A DNA stretch of 7,937 nucleotides from Candidatus Eiseniibacteriota bacterium. Lineage in GTDB: Bacteria > Arandabacterota > Arandabacteria > Arandabacterales > Arandabacteraceae. Numbering within the stretch: the first letter of the stretch is position 1; every line of letters starts with the position of its first letter. Both the position numbers and the translations under genes were made by a program. Shown here in pieces: positions 5,992 through 7,937 of the stretch. Where the stretch lies: assembly GCA_030592245.1 (NCBI GenBank), contig JAUVJV010000080.1, positions 1 through 7,937 on the forward strand, written 5' to 3'. The notes beneath the pieces were generated by a model that worked only from the letters and a program-made list of their open reading frames with translations, was not told where the DNA came from and searched no databases.

Positions 5992-7743
5992 ATGAAAATC
6001 CAATCTGTTCTGCCGGCATTGTGCGTAGCCTTAGCCTGCACCTGTGTTTTTGCCGGGCCGGAGGCCGAGCGTGAAACCGCCACCCGGCCCATCAGGTTCG
6101 CGGTGCTCGGAGACCGGACCGGCGGTCATCAGCCGGGGGTACACGGGCAGGTCCTGGAAGAGATCGAGCGGATGAAGCCCGATTTCGTGGTCGGCGTCGG
6201 TGACATGATCGAGGGCTACTCAAGTGATACGACGGCTGTTAAGGCCGAGTGGAAGGAGTACATGGGGCTTCTCGAGGCTCTGAGCATGCCCATCTACCTT
6301 ACGCCCGGGAATCACGACATCTGGGATTCGACTTCCGAGGACCTGTACAGGCGCCTGGCGGGTGAGCCTTATTACTCCTTTGACGTTGAGGACCTGCACT
6401 TCATCATCCTGGATAATAGCCGCTGGCTGGAGGCAGGCGACTTCCCCCGGGAGCAGATCGACTGGCTTGCGCGTGATCTCGCCGCGAGCCGGGGTGCCGC
6501 GGCCACGTTCGTCGTCTACCATGGGCCGCAGTGGTTTGAGACCGTCGCATTGGGGGAGCCGGACCAGCTCCATCCCGTTTTCGTGGAGTACGGGGTCGAC
6601 GCCGTCTTTAACGGACACTTTCACACGTACTTCAGCGGTGAATACGACGGCATCCTCTACACCACGGTCGGGAGCTCCGGAGGGTATGCCGACCCGGGTA
6701 TCACGGGTTTGGAGTACCACTTCGTCTGGGTCACGGTAGACGGCGGAGATATCTCAATCGCTCCCATCAAGATGGGAGCGGTCCTGCCCTGGGATGAAGT
6801 GGCGGCCCATACGCTTCACTGGATCGAGGATATCCGCGCGAACGCCATGCAAATGGACAAGATCAGCCTTGGTATCGACACGGATGTCTCCGCCACCCGG
6901 GTCGATGTCAACATTACCAATATGAATGAGGATGAGGTCCTCAGGACCACTCTCGAATGGGAGATACCCGGAGCCTGGAGAGTGAGCCCCAAGAGGCTCC
7001 CGGTGGAGATCGCCGCATCCGGCTCACATATGGAACATTTCTCCGTAAGTACCGACGGCCCCCTGTACCCGGTGCCGGTGCTTTCGATCGAGTACCCATA
7101 TGATGGAGATCTGACGGTGAAGATCGAGAAAGCCCTTCCCGTCGAGCGTGCCGTCTATGCCGCGCACGCCGGGGAGGCCCCCAGGATTGACGGGAAACTG
7201 TCTGAGGGGATGTGGAAAGACCCGGAGAGGGTGCTCTTTGCGCCCGACGGGTCACCGATGACCACGGATTCGGCCTTCTTCTACTTCGCGTGGGATGAGA
7301 CTAACCTCTATCTGGGCGCCGAGTGCATGGAGTCGAAGATCGACTCGGTCGTGGCCGCTGCGGTGAATCAGGATGACGCCGTCTACGGGGAGGACTGCGT
7401 GGGGTATTTCCTGCAGCCGGAGGTCCCGGGTGGACCGGTTTATCAGATCTACTTCAATCCTCTCGGCACGGCCTTCGATCAGAAGATATCTGTAGAAGAT
7501 GGCGCCTATTCCGAGGTCGACCGTGAATGGAATGGGACGTATGAAGCAGCGACCGTCATGGAAGGTGACCGCTGGACCATCGAGGTGCGGATACCGCTTG
7601 AGGAGCTCGAAACCCGGGGTGAGTACGAGAAGGTCTGGACGCTTAACTTCCGCCGCAAACAGAGGCGGCTTCAGACATCCGCCGACTGGCAGGTTCCAAT
7701 CAGCTACAATCCCAACGATTACGGAATCATGGTGATGCGGTGA
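5992..7743 (+). CDS. Exported calcineurin-like metallophosphoesterase with Ig-like middle and CBM9-like C-terminal domain
   Basis: Protein of 583 residues. Signal peptide 1-21 (KIQ start, hydrophobic core, V-F-A cleavage), so it is periplasmic or secreted. Metallophosphatase domain about 34-250: GDRTGG (D41), GDMIEG (D71), GNHD (N107, H108), VYHGP (H177) and NGHFHTY (H209, H211). The usual D-x-H of motif I is D-x-T here; GDRTG variants form a recognised branch, and purple acid phosphatases also lack that His. Residues about 290-380 are beta-rich and Ig-like (VDVNITN, WRVSPKRLPVEI). From about 398 a CBM9-like domain opens with RIDGKLSEGMW and continues through FAWDETNLYLGAE and WTIEVRIPLEEL to the closing LNFRRKQRR and DYGIMVM. 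CBM9-like modules bind carbohydrate or act as surface modules. ATG 5992 is chosen for its AAAGGAGG site and signal peptide; the frame is open upstream to 5815 by chance. The downstream gene starts within 1-4 nt. It may release phosphate from a phosphorylated polymer outside the cytoplasm; the substrate is unknown. Confidence 0.9.
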   Translation: MKIQSVLPALCVALACTCVFAGPEAERETATRPIRFAVLGDRTGGHQPGVHGQVLEEIERMKPDFVVGVGDMIEGYSSDTTAVKAEWKEYMGLLEALSMPIYLTPGNHDIWDSTSEDLYRRLAGEPYYSFDVEDLHFIILDNSRWLEAGDFPREQIDWLARDLAASRGAAATFVVYHGPQWFETVALGEPDQLHPVFVEYGVDAVFNGHFHTYFSGEYDGILYTTVGSSGGYADPGITGLEYHFVWVTVDGGDISIAPIKMGAVLPWDEVAAHTLHWIEDIRANAMQMDKISLGIDTDVSATRVDVNITNMNEDEVLRTTLEWEIPGAWRVSPKRLPVEIAASGSHMEHFSVSTDGPLYPVPVLSIEYPYDGDLTVKIEKALPVERAVYAAHAGEAPRIDGKLSEGMWKDPERVLFAPDGSPMTTDSAFFYFAWDETNLYLGAECMESKIDSVVAAAVNQDDAVYGEDCVGYFLQPEVPGGPVYQIYFNPLGTAFDQKISVEDGAYSEVDREWNGTYEAATVMEGDRWTIEVRIPLEELETRGEYEKVWTLNFRRKQRRLQTSADWQVPISYNPNDYGIMVMR

Positions 7744-7747
7744 TGTG

Positions 7748-7937
7748 ATGGCAGTGGATGAGACGACGATAGTGGAGCGGCTGCTTGATTCCGGAGAACC
7801 ATCAGTCCGGTTCAAGGTGTTGACCGGTGTTCTGGGCAAAAGTGCAAGATCGCCCCGTGTGAGATCAGCCCAAAAGGACGTGGCGGCCTCCGGACGCGTG
7901 AAGGCGCTGCTTGCCGGAGTGCGGAAGGACAGGCGTA
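7748..7937 (+). CDS. N-terminal fragment of an uncharacterised protein; runs off the right edge
   Basis: The frame is open from ATG 7748 (or GTG 7745) to the window end, about 63 codons. It begins AVDETTIVERLLDSGEPSVRFKVLTG and later reads SGRVKALLAG. The string LLDSGEPSVRFKVLTGVLG followed by a SPRVRSAQKDVAASG region resembles the N-terminus of a family of bacterial proteins often annotated only as hypothetical or prenyltransferase/terpene-cyclase-like (W-L-L-E-S-x-x-P-S-V-R-Y). That likeness is from memory and weak. No signal peptide is visible. There is no separate promoter: the start is 1-4 nt after the metallophosphoesterase stop, so it is translationally coupled to it. Coding is well supported; identity is not. 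Confidence 0.55.
   Translation, partial: MAVDETTIVERLLDSGEPSVRFKVLTGVLGKSARSPRVRSAQKDVAASGRVKALLAGVRKDRR

Noticed and set aside
6025..6045. Lipoprotein signal at C16 of the metallophosphoesterase
   Set aside because: The residues before C16 (V-A-L-A) do not fit the lipobox with Leu at -3; a signal peptidase I site after A21 fits better.

Overview
The window is a gene-dense, GC-rich bacterial segment (roughly 58-60% GC by eye, not counted). It shows good Shine-Dalgarno sites, sigma70-type promoters, 4-bp ATGA gene overlaps and some TTG starts. I cannot place it at species level. The mix of SbcD, a DUF3795 Cys-rich protein, an AlkP-type phosphodiesterase of about 270 residues and an exported phosphoesterase with a CBM9-like tail suggests an anaerobic or uncultured bacterial lineage, but that is a guess. 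I saw no tRNA, rRNA, CRISPR array, transposase, attachment site or other mobile-element signature.

Left half, minus strand: a tight four-gene operon runs right to left from a good promoter at 3794-3822. In order it encodes a GT4-like glycosyltransferase (2730-3770, TTG start), a thymidylate-kinase-like P-loop kinase (2050-2733), an AlkP-superfamily phosphohydrolase of COG3379 type (608-2053), and SbcD, the nuclease subunit of the SbcCD DNA-repair complex (605 to beyond base 1). The first two junctions are ATGA overlaps and the third is a 2-nt gap, so all four are probably co-transcribed and translationally coupled.

Middle, plus strand: divergent from that operon, a second and different AlkP-superfamily phosphodiesterase (3913-4728, TTG start) is followed after 21 bp by a Cys-rich DUF3795 protein (4750-5100). 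A convergent SAM-dependent methyltransferase (5144-5824, minus) ends 43 bp away.

Right half, plus strand: a strong extended -10 promoter (5924-5951) drives an exported, three-part protein (5992-7743): calcineurin-like metallophosphoesterase, a beta-rich linker domain and a CBM9-like domain. It is directly coupled to a gene that runs off the right edge (7748 onward), of an uncharacterised family.

How the genes may work together: four of the nine genes are phosphoesterases (two AlkP-type, two calcineurin-type). A glycosyltransferase, a kinase without the usual dTMP-site motif, and a methyltransferase lie with them. The left operon plausibly makes or turns over a phosphorylated glycan or glycolipid, with sbcD as a tail passenger. 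This is inference; no substrate can be read from the sequence.
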